Notes: generated by a model from the letters alone, not told the origin. A stretch of 64,000 nt of DNA from Flaccisagitta enflata (GCA_965153355.1 OZ231126.1:84134001-84198000); one strand, 5' to 3'; positions 47,623 through 59,922 are shown, counted from the stretch's first letter. Numbers and translations are program-made.

Positions 47623-48148
47623 CTGACAATTACCATAGAATCTACTACCCGAGCCAAATGAATCATGAACTTCATAAAATGAAATCTAATGAAAATTTTT
47701 TGCTTTGATGTTTTCAATTAATCTCTTATCTCTCAATATACATATTTTGCATAAATAAACTTGCTTATGCCTGTTTGAATCTCAAATCCTTTATTTTACA
47801 GCTGAAAAAAACATGCGTAATGCATTGAGAAACTTGCTTTGTCAATGTATTATGGGTAATGAAAATTTAAAATTTGCATAAAAAATCAAAATATCAACAA
47901 AATAAGAACATAGCGCAATTCCTAAATCACATAATTGATTTTTATAACGTGACGTGGCGAAGAAACACGATCTCTCTTCGACCTTCGCGGCTTTCCAAGA
48001 AAAATCATCAAAAAACTGCTTCAACCATAATGTAATCGGCTGTAAATACACTCAAAATTCCATCTTTTTGTTCTCCACCCAACTGCAAATTTTCATCTCA
48101 ATCAGTCAACGGGAAGGGTCAAAACTTTGAAAGAAACTACCATCATTA
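47623..48148. other. No recognisable gene
   Basis: AT-rich spacer. Contains GCGCAATTCCTAAATCACAT-type sequence, no feature assigned. Confidence 0.4.
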
Positions 48149-48376
48149 ATGGGATTGATTTTATTTCATCATCAAAAAAATCGCTATCGTGGTCTCACTC
48201 TCTCATCGCCTCATATTTGTTTGGAATCTAAAGTCCAAGTTGAATCAGTTCTCCAACCTCGGTCTTCTTGTGTAACAACTACAGCTAAGAATTTGTGCTA
48301 CAAAACCATTTACTCCTTCGCGGCTAAAAAAAAAAACTACTTCACAGAACCAAAGACTGAATCTTACTGAAGGAAA

Positions 48377-48838
48377 TTGTCATCTTTCCGTGTTAATAAA
48401 GCTCAAGACATGGAGAAAATACAGCATGATATTGCGCAACTGGAAAAAGAGTCAAAAGAAACAAATGAATGGAAAACCAAAATGGATGCTCTACTCATGA
48501 CCTTCAAAAAAGGTTTTGAAGGTTTTGAAAAAGTCGTGGAAGGCATTAACAATAATCATACAGCTTTGAATGAAACAATTGCCATGCTAACCATTAAAAT
48601 GAAAAATCATATCACAAGTGCTGATTCCTTCAAAGCCCAAGTGGTTAAGCATCAGGTTGCCTCAAAAACCGAACTTGAAGCCTTCAAAGCCCAAGTGGTT
48701 AAGCATCAGGTTGCCTCAAAAACCGAATTGGAAGCCTTTGCACAAAGGGCAGGGAGTCTTGGTTTAATGCATATGGGGACATTCTTTTTTTCAATTTTTT
48801 CTAAACTTCCATTGTGCATCATAACCTGTCGGAGGTAG
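48377..48838 (+). CDS. Coiled-coil ORF, possibly the N-terminal part of a LINE ORF1-like gene
   Basis: Open frame whose first ATG is at 48410 (MEKIQHDIAQLEKESKETNE), predicted coiled coil. A stretch FKAQVVKHQVASKTELEA occurs twice in tandem because of an exact-looking 54-bp duplication (about 48633-48740). KTKMDALL resembles KTKMDAIG in the ORF at 49409. The last about 20 residues (after AQRAGSLG) look non-coding, so a splice donor or truncation near 48760 is likely. It could be a separate exon of the downstream ORF or a decayed tandem relative. No nucleic-acid-binding motif is visible here. Confidence 0.4.
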   Translation: MSSFRVNKAQDMEKIQHDIAQLEKESKETNEWKTKMDALLMTFKKGFEGFEKVVEGINNNHTALNETIAMLTIKMKNHITSADSFKAQVVKHQVASKTELEAFKAQVVKHQVASKTELEAFAQRAGSLGLMHMGTFFFSIFSKLPLCIITCRR

Positions 48839-49408
48839 AGGGACATGATTTGGCTGTATTACCCCATTCCATGTACAGCTTATTGCAAGCCAAAGTTAAA
48901 TTTTGGCTTATATTTCAATAGAGAGAAAAAAAAATTCCATTCCCGCCTATTTCCGCCAAAAACTTAATACCAATTTGTAGATCTCTTCATAACAAATCCA
49001 AATATGTTATCTTTTCCTGCTACTTTTTTGCACTTTAGGTGAAAAAGCTCATGGCAAAGTTGTTGCAAAGCAGCTCTTTCTTAATCATTGGTGCCCGACT
49101 TAGGGAAGACGCCACAAAATATAGATCTTAGTGATAAGCTCACACATTCTGACTGACCAATAAGAAGCAAGCAACAAACATCCAAAGATGATGCTCAGTT
49201 CAAGGTGATGTTATAGTTCAGTCACTCTCTTGCTTTTGGTGTCTGTCATCGATTTTGTCATCGATTTTTTACATTCTTATCATTGACCTTTTGTTGAGAA
49301 CAACAAAGATGACACCTGTTAAAGAATAAAAGAAGTAATGAGGTCAATTTTCTTAAAAACTATTGAGAACAAAATTTCAGTGAGAACCCACAGTGCTTTG
49401 GAAAGAAA

Positions 49409-50119
49409 TTGACTAAATCACAACAACAGTTAGATGCAACAAATCGCAAGTTTGCGGAGGAGATGGAAAAAAACAGGCGTATCAAAGATGAATTGAAGAC
49501 CAAGATGGATGCCATTGGAGAAAGAACAACATCAACTGACGTCAGATTACAGGAGCTCCAAACCGAATTTCAAGCCATCAAGGCAAAAGTGGATGAAATT
49601 CACAATTCTGCACAAAGTTCAACCAACCCTACCACAATGAATAAAGGCACACCTGTGCAATTTGTTCCAGAATGGGTCTTGCGCGAACGAAAGAGAAACA
49701 ACATCATCATTTTTGGTCAACAGGAAACAGATGACGATCTTGCTATGATCAAATTGCTTGCTGGTGACTTGGACCTGGACCTGGATCCTTCTACGGACAT
49801 TGTTCATCATTTTCGTGTTGGAACATCAAACAGTAGCAATTTGCGCCCCCTGGTCGTTAAATTTGTATGCTCAGAAAAAAAGAGGGCAATGCTCCTGATG
49901 GCAAAGAAGCTGAGAGGAATGGAGAAATGGAACGGGGTGATTATCACTCACGACATGACAAAATTGGAATGTCAAGTGGAAAAAGCATGGGAGATTAAAT
50001 TGCGGCAAGATGCTGAGCATTTGAACAATTCTCTTACTGCAGATGAAAAAAGCGTCAAGTTTTTCAAAGTTATTGGCGGCCGTCGCGAGCGAAGAATAGC
50101 ATGCTTTCCCATTAAATGA
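49409..50119 (+). CDS. LINE ORF1-like RNA-binding protein, N-terminus uncertain
   Basis: N-terminal coiled coil (roughly residues 1-70: QQLDATNRKFAEEMEKNRR). Then ERKRNNIIIFGQQETDDDLA matches the start of the RRM-like domain of non-LTR retrotransposon ORF1 proteins, followed by VHHFRVG, RPLVVKFVCSEKKRAMLLMA and a C-terminal region ending GRRERRIACFPIK. These are conserved positions in CR1/Jockey/L1-like ORF1s. No ATG opens the frame; the first Met is at 49463. The frame is open upstream to an acceptor-like ATTTCAG at 49374-49380. No reverse transcriptase follows on either strand, so this is an orphan ORF1, a 3'-truncated copy or a domesticated gene. No stops or frameshifts interrupt 236 codons. 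Confidence 0.68.
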   Translation: MTKSQQQLDATNRKFAEEMEKNRRIKDELKTKMDAIGERTTSTDVRLQELQTEFQAIKAKVDEIHNSAQSSTNPTTMNKGTPVQFVPEWVLRERKRNNIIIFGQQETDDDLAMIKLLAGDLDLDLDPSTDIVHHFRVGTSNSSNLRPLVVKFVCSEKKRAMLLMAKKLRGMEKWNGVIITHDMTKLECQVEKAWEIKLRQDAEHLNNSLTADEKSVKFFKVIGGRRERRIACFPIK

Positions 50120-50263
50120 CTCACTAACTTAGAGACCATAAGAGCACAATGATCAAATCAGATTTTTTTTTCTCTCTTTACAAATGTATTTTTAGTATCA
50201 TAAAATCTTTAGTATTTGCTCAGAGAATAATCACTGATATTATTTGCACTTCTAAAAGCATCA

Positions 50264-50867
50264 TAACAGTGGCGCAAAAAAAAACGGAACAAAATGTTTG
50301 TCAGTGTTTCGTAATCATCCAATGAGAAAAACATAGCAAGATCCATGACCGTTTTGAAGCTCTGCGAAAGATCTTTCAAATGCGACCTTGCTGGTTGTCC
50401 CAGTTTTATTTGTTTAGAAATGGCGTAAACATAAAGAGCAGGTGGTCACGGTTGTAAAAGTTGAGGTTGAGGAAGCTGCATCTTTTTGTTAATCCATGGG
50501 AAAAAGGACAAAAAAATGTCAAATTGAACTTTTTCTTTGAAAGATTTTAAAGATTTTTGAATTTTCTTTCATTCTAGACCAATCCCAAGTCTGTATCTCA
50601 AACGGTTTAAAAGTTAGAGCTTGTTAAAGTTAACTATGTCTTTTTAAAAAACGTTTTTATTCAAACTGACACAAAATAGAATGGGGCAATGTTTTTACTC
50701 ATTCCAATGCCATTTCTAAACGAATAAAGCTGGAATGACCAGCACCGTGGCGTTTGAAAGATCTTTTGCGGAGCTTTCGAACGGTCATGAATTTTCTATG
50801 ATTTAATCTCTCAGTTCAGCAAAAACAAGCAGAACAGGTTGTTCCGTTTTTTCTTGTGCTACTGTTA
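50264..50867. mobile_element. Foldback MITE, TAACAGTGGCGC / GCTACTGTTA ends
   Basis: Inverted ends with AAACGGAACAA / TTGTTCCGTTT. The arms pair over about 250 bp with CGTTTTGAAGCTCTGCGAAA against the GCGGAGCTTTCGAACGGTC side, and GTTTAGAAATGGCGTAA against GCCATTTCTAAACG. Flanking TA on both sides. About 604 bp, no coding capacity; interior related to the 27.8-28.6-kb pair. Confidence 0.86.
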
Positions 50868-51532
50868 TTTTCTATTTGGAAGTATTTATAGTCTTTTTTT
50901 TTTTTTATATATTGGAAAGTCGTTGAAAATTTTGGTGAATATGCAACTTTTTCCTTTACTGATTTACACTTTTGATTTTTAAAACTAGTGACTGGTCAAT
51001 TTTGGATATTTTGAACATAGAATTTTCAATTTTTAGCAGTTGCATGGTAACAATTCTCGCTTTTGGTTCTTATGAACTACTGACTGGTTAATTTTCTTTG
51101 CCACGTAAATTGTAATTTGACGGAACAGCTATCATCTCGAAGAGCAAGTCGTAAAAAGATTGCTTCCTTTGATAGCTTAAATTTTATATTATATTATATT
51201 ATTTGCTGAGGGCACTATGTTCTTATTTGGTCGATATTCTGATTTTCTATGCACTTAAGATTTTCTACAGACAAATCCAAGTTGGTTTTCCCGCTACTGA
51301 GCCGCTGAGAAAACGGAGTGAAATAACGAGGTGTGAAAATGCTAAGTCCAAGTTTTCCGGGCGTCTCTTTGGATATTTTTTAGACGTCTCTATGGTGACT
51401 ACAATCAGATTTCTTTCCATTTTCCATATGACTCAAAAAAGTTTTTCTTCTGTCACAGGCACTGCAGAGTGCTTCAATGCTTTCCACCTCAATGATCCTA
51501 ATTTTCTGTCTGTCTCCATCTTTATCCTTTTT
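50868..51532. other. No recognisable gene
   Basis: AT-rich, with an ATATT repeat near 51185-51200. The open frame at 51203-51565 has no domain and runs into a family 2 end. Confidence 0.4.
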
Positions 51533-51868
51533 GGGCAGCGGCCCCAAAGGGCCGATGTCGTGTAGGACAAGTGAATTGCCATACATCCGTCCGTCCGTAC
51601 ATCCCCCAAGCTTCTCTAGCCTCAAATTCCCATGGAAAATTGATAAAATCCATTTTTCCTATTGAACAGCGTGGAAAATTGATAAGAAATGAAAAAAATA
51701 AAGAATTCCCATTGAATAATATAGCAAATTAACAAAAAATTGACAAAATCTAAAACTCCCATTGAATATCAAAGAAAATTGCTCTAAGGCCTCAAATATG
51801 CCCTCTCAGGATATAAGGAAATTCACCCCTGTGTCCTGCAGGACATCGGCGTTTTGGGGCTTCTGCCC
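51533..51868. mobile_element. Family 2 element, diverged
   Basis: Left GGGCAGCGGCCCCAAAGGGC and GTCGTGTAGGACAAG. Right CCCTGTGTCCTGCAGGACAT, then GGGGCTTCTGCCC. The cargo is a degenerate ATTCCCATTGAATA / AAAATTGACAAAAT repeat, different from the usual 20-bp motif. Confidence 0.75.
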
Positions 51869-51950
51869 TGCTCTTAATCCACTTCTTCAGCTAATCAAAG
51901 CAATCAGGGCATCAAATACCACTGACGATGTGCAATACTTGGATGACTTA

Positions 51951-54900
51951 TTATCCGTCTGTCTCCATCTCTATCTTTATTTTCTGTCTCCATCTCGATC
52001 TTTATTTTCTATCTGTCTCCATATAGAGATGGAGACAGACAGAAAATAAAGATAGAGATGGAGACAGACAGAAAATGAGGTAAGAGCTGGAGACAAACGA
52101 AAAATGAGGAAAAAGTGGAGACAGACAGAAAATAAACAAAAAGATGGAGACAAACCAATAATGGGAATAAAAAGGAGATAGGTAACCTGGAGCTAACTCC
52201 TCTGCCTTAGATATAAGAATAAGTGTGAATTTTTAAAATTGAGCCAAAAAAAAAATGTTATCAAAGCAAGACCCTCATAACCAGGGTCACATCCTCCACC
52301 CTTCACCCCAAGATCCTTAACCCTGGTGCACTTCAAAGCCAGTCCCCTAAGGAGATTATCCTCCAAGACTGCAACTGAGCCACCTCAAAAATTTTGCCAT
52401 AACATGGGTGTGTTCTGATAAAGTGAAGAACAGCAACAAGAGGGGCTAGCGGGGTAGAAACATATGTTAAAGCTATTTTACTTGTCACCCCAGGATGATC
52501 TCTGATTTACTCCTAAGAAGCCCTATATGTATATATAAGTACATTATAAGAGGCCTACAGTCAAATTGAGGTGTTGATCTGGGGAAAGACCAAAACAGGC
52601 TTAACATGCAAGTCAACCCCGCTAGCCCCTCTTGTCACTTGTTTCTCCTTTAGCAGAATGCACCTAAGTGCTGAGAAAATTTGTTGGGTGACTCAATTGG
52701 TGTTTTGGGTCAACACCCATGTCAGTTGCTGGGCTCATCCTGGGATGTCTTGAATGGCTAGGCTTTGGAGGGTGAAATGTGTTTTTAGAGTGTCTCTTTG
52801 AGGCAAAGAGCCTTGATATCTAGTGACTCAACCCTAAGCCTCCAAGACCCTCAACCCCAGTGCACCTTAGAACCTGTACCTTCACCTAATGTTTTTTAAC
52901 TGTCTCTTTACTAACTATTGCTTCTAGCCAATCGGCTATGGATAGGCCCAATCAAAGTCAATGGAGTGTGCCTCAATGCTCTCAACCTCAATGTACCTTA
53001 TTTTCTGATTGTCTCTATTTCTATCCTCATTTTCTATTTGTCTCAATCTTTATCCTTATTATCTGTCTGTCTCCATCTCTATCTTTTTTTTCTGGCTGTC
53101 TCCATCTCAATCTTTATTTTCTGTCTGTCTCCATCCTAATCCTCATTTTTTGTCTGTCCCCATATAGAGATGGAGACTGACAGAAAATAAAGATAGATGG
53201 AGACAGACCAAAAACGAGGATAGAGCTGGAGACAAACAAAAAATGTGGAAAAAAAGGAGACAGACAGAAAATAAGAAAAAGATGGATACAGACCAATAAT
53301 GGGGGATAAAAAGGAGAGGCGAGCTGGAATTAACTCCTCTGCCTTAGATACTGGAATGAGTGTGAATTTTAAATGTTGAGCCAAAAAGAAAATGTTATCA
53401 AACCAAGACCCTCATACCCAGGGTCACATCCCCCACCTCTAACCCCAGTGCACTGCAAAGTCAAGTCTCCTGAGGAGATTACCATCCAAGACAGCAACTG
53501 AGCCACCTCAAAAATGTTGCCATAACATGGGTGTGTTCTGATAAAGTGAAGAACAGCAACAAGAGGGGCTAGCGGAGTAGAAACATATGTTAAAGCTATT
53601 TTACTTGTCACCCCAGGATGATCTCTGATTTACTCCTAAGAAGCCCTATATGTATATATAAGTACATTGTAAGAGGCCTACAGTCAAATTGAGGTGTTGA
53701 TCTGGGGAAAGACCAAAACAGGCTTAACATGCAAGTCAACCCCGCTAGCCCCTCTTGTCACTTGTTTCTCCTTTAGTAGAATGCACCTAAGTGCTGAGAA
53801 AATTTGTTGGGTGACTCAATTGGTGTTTTGGGTCAACACCCATGTCAGTTGCTGGGCTCATCTTGGGATGTCTTGAATGGCTAGGCTTTGGAGGGTGAAA
53901 TGTGCTGGGTTTTTAGAGTGTCTCTTTGAGGCAAAGAGCCTTGATATCTAGTGACTCAACCCTAAGCCTCCAAGGCCCTCAACCCCAGTGCACCTTAGAA
54001 CCCGTACCTTCACCTAATGTTTTTTAACTGTCTCGTTACTAACTATTGCTTCTAGCCAATCTGCTATGGATAGGCCCAATCAAAGTCAATGGAGTGTGCT
54101 TCAATGCTCTCAACCTCAATGTACCTTATTTTCTGTTTGTCTCTATCTCTATCCTCATTTTCTATTTGTCTCAATCTTTATCCTTTTTATCTGTCTGTCT
54201 CCATCTCTATCTTTATTTTCTGGCTGTCTCCATCTCAATCTTTATTTTCTGTCTGTCTCCATCCTAATCCTCATTTTTTGTCTGTCCCCATATAGAGATG
54301 GAGACTGACAGAAAATAAAGATAGATGGAGACAGACCAAAAACGAGGATAGAGCTGGAGACAAACAAAAAATGTGGAAAAAAAGGAGACAGACAGAAAAT
54401 AAGAAAAAGATGGATACAGACCAATAATGGGGGATGAAAAGAAGAGAGGCAAGCTGGAATTAACTCCTCTGCCTTAGATACTGGAATGAGTGTGAATTTT
54501 GAATGTTGAGCCAAAAAGAAAATGTTATCAAACCAAGACCCTCATACCCAGGGTCACATCCTCCACCTCTAACCCCATTGCACTGCAAAGTCAGTCTCCT
54601 GAGGAGATTACCATCCAAGACAGCAACTGAGCCACCTCAAAAATGTTGCCATAACATGGGTGTGTTCTGATAAAGTGAAGAACAGCAACAAGAGGGGCTA
54701 GCGGGGTAGAAACATATGTTAAAGCTATTTTACTTGTCACCCCAGGATGATCTCTGATTTACTCCTAAGAAGCCCTATATGTATATATAAGTACATTATA
54801 AGAGGCCTACAGTCAAATTGAGGTGTTGATCTGGGGAAGGACCAAAACAGTCTTAACATGCAAGTCAACCCCGCTAGCCCCTCTTGTCACTTGTTTCTCC

Positions 54901-57900
54901 TTTAGTAGAATGCACCTAAGTGCTGAGAAAATTTGTTGGGTGACTCAATTGGTGTTTTGGGTCAACACCCATGTCAGTTGCTGGGCTCATCTTGGGATGT
55001 CTTGAATGGCTAGGCTTTGGAGGGTGAAATGTGCTGGGTTATTAGAGTGTCTCTTTGAGGCAAAGAGCCTTGATATCTAGTGACTCTAAGCCTCTAAGCC
55101 TCTAAGCCTCCAAGACCCTCAACCCCAGTGCACCTTAGAACCCGTACCTTCACCTAATGTTTTCTAACTGTCTCGTTACTAACTATTGCTTCTAGCCAAT
55201 CTGCTATGGATAGGCCCAATCAAAGTCAATGGAGTGTGCTTCAATGCTCTCAACCTCAATGTACCTTATTTTCTGTTTGTCTCTATCCCTATCCTCATTT
55301 TTTATTTGCCTTAATCTGTATCCTTATTATCTGTCTGTCTCCATCTCTATCTTTATTTTCTGGCTGTCTCCATCTCAATCTTTATTTTCTGTCTGTCTCC
55401 ATCCTAATCCTCATTTTTTGTCTGTCCCCATATAGAGATGGAGACTGACAGAAAATAAAGATAGATGGAGACAGACCAAAAACGAGGATAGAGCTGGAGA
55501 CAAACAAAAAATGTGGAAAAAAAGGAGACAGACAGAAAATGAGAAAAAGATGGATACAGACCGATAATGGGGGATAAAAAGGAGAGAGGCGAGCTGGAAT
55601 TAACTCCTCTGCCTTAGATACTGGAATGAGTGTGAATTTTGAAAGTTGAGCCAAAAAGAAAATGTTATCAAACCAAGACCCTCATACCCAGGGTCACATC
55701 CTCCACCTCTAACCCCAGTGCACTGCAAAGTCAGTCTCCTGAGGAGATTACCATCCAAGACAGCAACTGAGCCACCTCAAAAATGTTGCCATAACATGGG
55801 TGTGTTCTGATAAAGTGAAGAACAGCAACAAGAGGGGCTAGCGGGGTAGAAACATATGTTAAAGCTATTTTACTTGTCACCCCAGGATGATCTCTGATTT
55901 ACTCCTAAGAAGCCCTATATGTATATATAAGTACATTATAAGAGGCCTACAGTCAAATTGAGGTGTTGATCTGGGGAAAGACCAAAACAGGCTTAACATG
56001 CAAGTCAACCCCGCTAGCCCCTCTTGTCACTTGTTTCTCCTTTAGTAGAATGCACCTAAGTGCTGAGAAAATTTGTTGGGTGACTCAATTGGTGTTTTGG
56101 GTCAACACCCATGTCAGTTGCTGGGCTCATCTTGGGATGTCTTGAATGGCTAGGCTTTGGAGGGTGAAATGTGCTGGGTTTTTAGAGTGTCTCTTTGAGG
56201 CAAAGTGCCTTGATATCTAGTGACTCAACCCTAAGCCTCCAAGACCCTCAACCCCAGTGCACCTTAGAACCTGTACCTCCACCTAATGTTTTTTAACTGT
56301 CTCTTTACTAACTATTGCTTCTAGCCCATCTGCTATGGATAGGCCCAATCAAAGTCAATGGAGTGTGCTTCAATGCTCTCAACCTCAATGTACCTTATTT
56401 TCTGTTTGTCTCTATCTCTATCCTCATTTTCTATTTGTCTCAATCTTTATCCTTTTTATCTGTCTGTCTCCATCTCTATCTTTATTTTCTGGCTGTCTCC
56501 ATCTCAATCTTTATTTTCTGTCTGTCTCCATCCTAATCCTCATTTTTTGTCTGTCCCCATATAGAGATGGAGACTGACAGAAAATAAAGATAGATGGAGA
56601 CAGACCAAAAACGAGGATAGAGCTGGAGACAAACAAAAAATGTGGAAAAAAAGGAAACAGACAGAAAATAAGAAAAAGATGGATACAGACCAATAATGGG
56701 GGATAAAAAGGAGAGAGGCAAGCTGGAATTAACTCCTCTGCCTTAGATACTGGAATGAGTGTGAATTTCGAAAGTTGAGCCAAAAAGAAAATGTTATCAA
56801 ACCAAGACCCTCATACCCAGGGTCACATCCTCCACCTCTAACCCCAGTGCACTGCAAAGTCAGTCTCCTGAGGAGATTACCATTCAAGACAGCAACTGAG
56901 CCACCTCAAAAATGATGCCATAACATGGGTGTGTTCTGATAAAGTGAAGAACAGCAACAAGAGGGGCTAGCGGGGTAGAAACATATGTTAAAGCTATTTT
57001 ACTTGTCACCCCAGGATGATCTCTGATTTACTCCTAAGAAGCCCTATATGTATATAAAAGTACATTATAAGAGGCCTACAGTCAATTTGAGGTGTTGATC
57101 TGGGGAAAGACCAAAACAGTCTTAACATGCAAGTCAACCCCGCTAGCCCCTCTTGTCACTTGTTTCTCCTTTAGTAGAATGCACCTAAGTGCTGAGAAAA
57201 TTTGTTGGGTGACTCAACTGGTGGTTTTGGTCAACACCCATGTCAGTTGCTGGGCTCATCTTGCGATGTCTTGAATGGCTAAGCTTTTGAGGGTGAAATG
57301 TGCTGGGTTTTTAGAGTGTCTCTTTGAGGCAAAGAGCCTTGATATCTAGTGACTCAACCCTAAGCCTCCAAGACCCTCAACCCCAGTGCACCTTAGAACC
57401 TGTACCTTCACTAAATGTTTTTTAACTGTCTCTTTACTACCTATTGCTTCTAGCGAATCTGCTAAAGATCAAAGATCAAAGATCAAAGTCAATGGAGTGT
57501 GCTTCAATGCTTTCAACCTCAAAGTACCTTATTTTCTGTCTGTCTCTATCTCTATCCTCATTTTCTATCTGTCTCAATCTTTATCCTTATAATCTGTCTA
57601 TCTCCATCTCTATCATTATTTTCTGGCTGTCTCCATCTCAATCTTGATTTTCTGTCTGTCTCCATCCTAATCCTCATTTTTTGTCTGTCACAATATAGAG
57701 ATGGAGACTGACTGAAAATAAAGATAGAGATGGAGACAGACCAAAAACGAGGATAGAGCTGGAGACAAACAAAAAATGAGGAAAAAGTAGAGACAGACAG
57801 ATACTGGGGCTAAAGATGCAGCCAGAAATAGAAAATTACCCCCCTGTCTTTGTTTGGAATAAGTGTGAATTTAGCAATTTGAGTCAAAGAGAAAATGATA

Positions 57901-57965
57901 TCTAACCAAGACCCTCAACCCAAGGATCAGATCCTCTACCCTCGACCTCAAGACCCTTAACCCCA
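51951..57965. repeat. Family 5: about five tandem 1.13-kb units
   Basis: Landmarks such as TGTTGATCTGGGGAA recur at 52572, 53695, 54824, 55964 and 57093 (spacings 1123, 1129, 1140, 1129). Each unit has two inverted pairs. One is GTCTCCATCTCTATCTTTAT against ATAAAGATAGATGGAGAC, centred on CCATATAGAGATGG. The other is GAGGGGCTAGCGGGG against CCCCGCTAGCCCCTC, with diverged extensions (GGTGGCTCAGTTGCTGT against GGTGACTCAATTGGTGT). So a unit behaves as two diverged inverted halves. Internal TATATGTATATATAAGTACA. The first and last units are partial or diverged. The small frames in each unit are not supported as genes. Confidence 0.93.
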
Positions 57966-58735
57966 GTGTAAATCAGTGATTAAATTTTTTTGGTGTCACA
58001 AGATGAGTCGCCTAGAAAATGTACTTTTTTTGTGTTTTGTGCCAGAAAAAAAATCTATCGAGAATGGTTGCCGTTCAGAGACTTATGAAAAATGAATGAT
58101 TCCCCATGTTATCCAATGGAGACGCAGTGCGTCTCAAAATCTGTCTCAAAAAGTCTCCAGCTAACTAAGAAAATAAAGGGATTAGATTTGCAGTGAGCAG
58201 TTGCTGAAATGATTGATATCAATTTTTTTACTTTTTTGTCACATCAAAAATGAGCTTCCTTCAATTTTCTTGCTTTAATTAACGTCATTTGACAGCAAAG
58301 TATGGGTTTTCTCATGTATGTATACATATGTATTATTTGAAATAAAAACGCGATCATAGATCAAAGTGAAAATGATAAAGCGCGTTATAACTTTGTCCTT
58401 TGGGTAATTTCTTCCTGAGAAAATGTCAGTGCGTCGCGTCGTATGGTGTGGTTTGCTTGTGATTCAGATAGGTGTGATTCAGATAGGTTTGAGGAATGTA
58501 GGGTCACAATTCAGCACACCAATCTGGTACTCTTTCTTGTCACTTGTACATTTCATAAATAGCTGACAATCATGGGTTTTTCTTGCTGTTGATTTGTATC
58601 TGTTGATAAGGGTTGAGGTGGAATTTTTGATAATTTTAAGGATAGTTGTTATGGGTGCATATTAAACACCAGTTAGAGCTCCAAAGGCTCTTGTCCTTTT
58701 TTTTTTTTTTTTTTTTTTGGGTTGCAATGTAATGT
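57966..58735. other. No recognisable gene
   Basis: AT-rich spacer with a T-run at about 58697-58719. A short ATTCAGATAGGT duplication lies near 58465-58490. No gene seen. Confidence 0.45.
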
Positions 58736-59012
58736 TGTCCAAGTCATATGTGGTATGGCATGGATATAGCGGATTAGGATGAATGTGTAACTGTCCAACC
58801 GACCAACCAACCGACGGACGGACATGCCCTCTTATAAAGATGCGAGGACGCATCTAATAATGATATGGTGTGGCTTGCTTGTGATTCATATGTGATATGG
58901 CATGGATATAGTGGATTAGGATGAATGTGTAACCGACCAACCAACCGACGGACGGACATGCCCTCTTATAGAGATGCCAGGACGCATCTAATAATAATAT
59001 GGTGTGGTTGCT
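58736..59012 (-). mobile_element. Two tandem family 1 heads, AGATGC type
   Basis: A unit with GGTATGGCATGGATATAGCG, ATTAGGATGAATGTGTAAC, CCGACCAACCAACCGACGG and ACATGCCCTCTTATAAAG is repeated about 125 bp apart. Head hairpins are AGATGCGAGGACGCATCT (58838-58855) and AGATGCCAGGACGCATCT (second copy, one arm mismatch). Confidence 0.8.
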
Positions 59013-59922
59013 TGTGGTCGGTCGGTTGGACCCATTTTTTTTATTCGTTTTATTCCTACTATCTCATTTTAAGTTATTTAGCTCATTTTAAGTCATATAA
59101 GATCATTTTAAGTCATTTTAGATCATTTTAAGTCAATTTAAGTCATTTGAGTCATTTGAGTCATTTGAGTCTTACACGCTTTTCTTTTTGTAAGAACACT
59201 GTTTATAAGAACATCAGCCTCAGATTTGGCTAAAAGATAAGAACATGTTAAGAACATGCTTAGCCTCAGATTTGAAGATAAGACCATAAGTTTTCAAAAA
59301 AGAAGGAAAAATTAGATGAAAAGCCCTGAATAATGGATATTCAAAAAATGCTTTCAAAAATGATAATTCATTATTTATTAAATATTAATTTTACATTTCT
59401 TTTTATTTAATGAAAATGTTTTTTTTTTTTTTACAATTACTTAAAAATCAAACTTTATATTGATATAGATATATAATTAAAGAGATTATTTAATTCAAAA
59501 ATAAGAACATGTTAAGAATGCTTGAGCCTCAAAAAGGAGCTGAAAATAAGAACGCTGAGGCTGACTTTAAAAATCCATTTTCTTATAAAATGAAACGCGT
59601 GTATTATTCATCTAATCATTTAAGTGATTTTAGGTCAATTTAAGTCAATTTAGGTTGGTTGAATTCAGTTTAAGTCATTCTATAATTCTAGGTCAATTTA
59701 AGTCATTTTAAGTCATTCTAGGTCAATTTTAGTCAATTTAAGTCATTTTAGCAACTCAGATCATTTCAGTCATTTTAGCTCGTTTTAAGTCATTCTAGGT
59801 CGTTATAGATTATTGTAAGTTATCTTAGGTCAATTGGGTATTTTAGTTATGTGGTTATGTAATTAATCAATTTGGTAAGTCTCGCACGCGACTTACAGCC
59901 TATAGGTGTTGGCCTTGTTTTT
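59013..59922 (+). mobile_element. Family 1b element with TCATTTTAAG cargo, next to ARMC9
   Basis: GGTCGGTCGGTTGG at 59019 (hairpin lost). Decamers of the TCATTTTAAG type follow (59062-59170 and 59610-59830), interrupted by a TACAC MITE. The tail is CTCGCACGCGACTTACAG, then CCTATAGGTGTTGGCCTTGT, ending about 53 bp before the ARMC9 start codon. The tail matches the reverse complement of the 34.24-kb copy. Confidence 0.82.
59173..59603. mobile_element. TACAC-family MITE nested in the family 1b array
   Basis: Ends TACACGCTTTTCTTTTTGTA and ATAAAATGAAACGCGTGTA. Closely related to 47212-47622 throughout (CAGCCTCAGATTTGGC, AACGCTGAGGCTGAC). It splits the decamer array of the surrounding element. Confidence 0.88.

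Noticed and set aside
52571-57274. 60-codon frame repeated in every 1.13-kb satellite unit
   Set aside because: Conserved only because the units are nearly identical. An inverted relative exists within the same unit, and there is no promoter or synonymous-change pattern.
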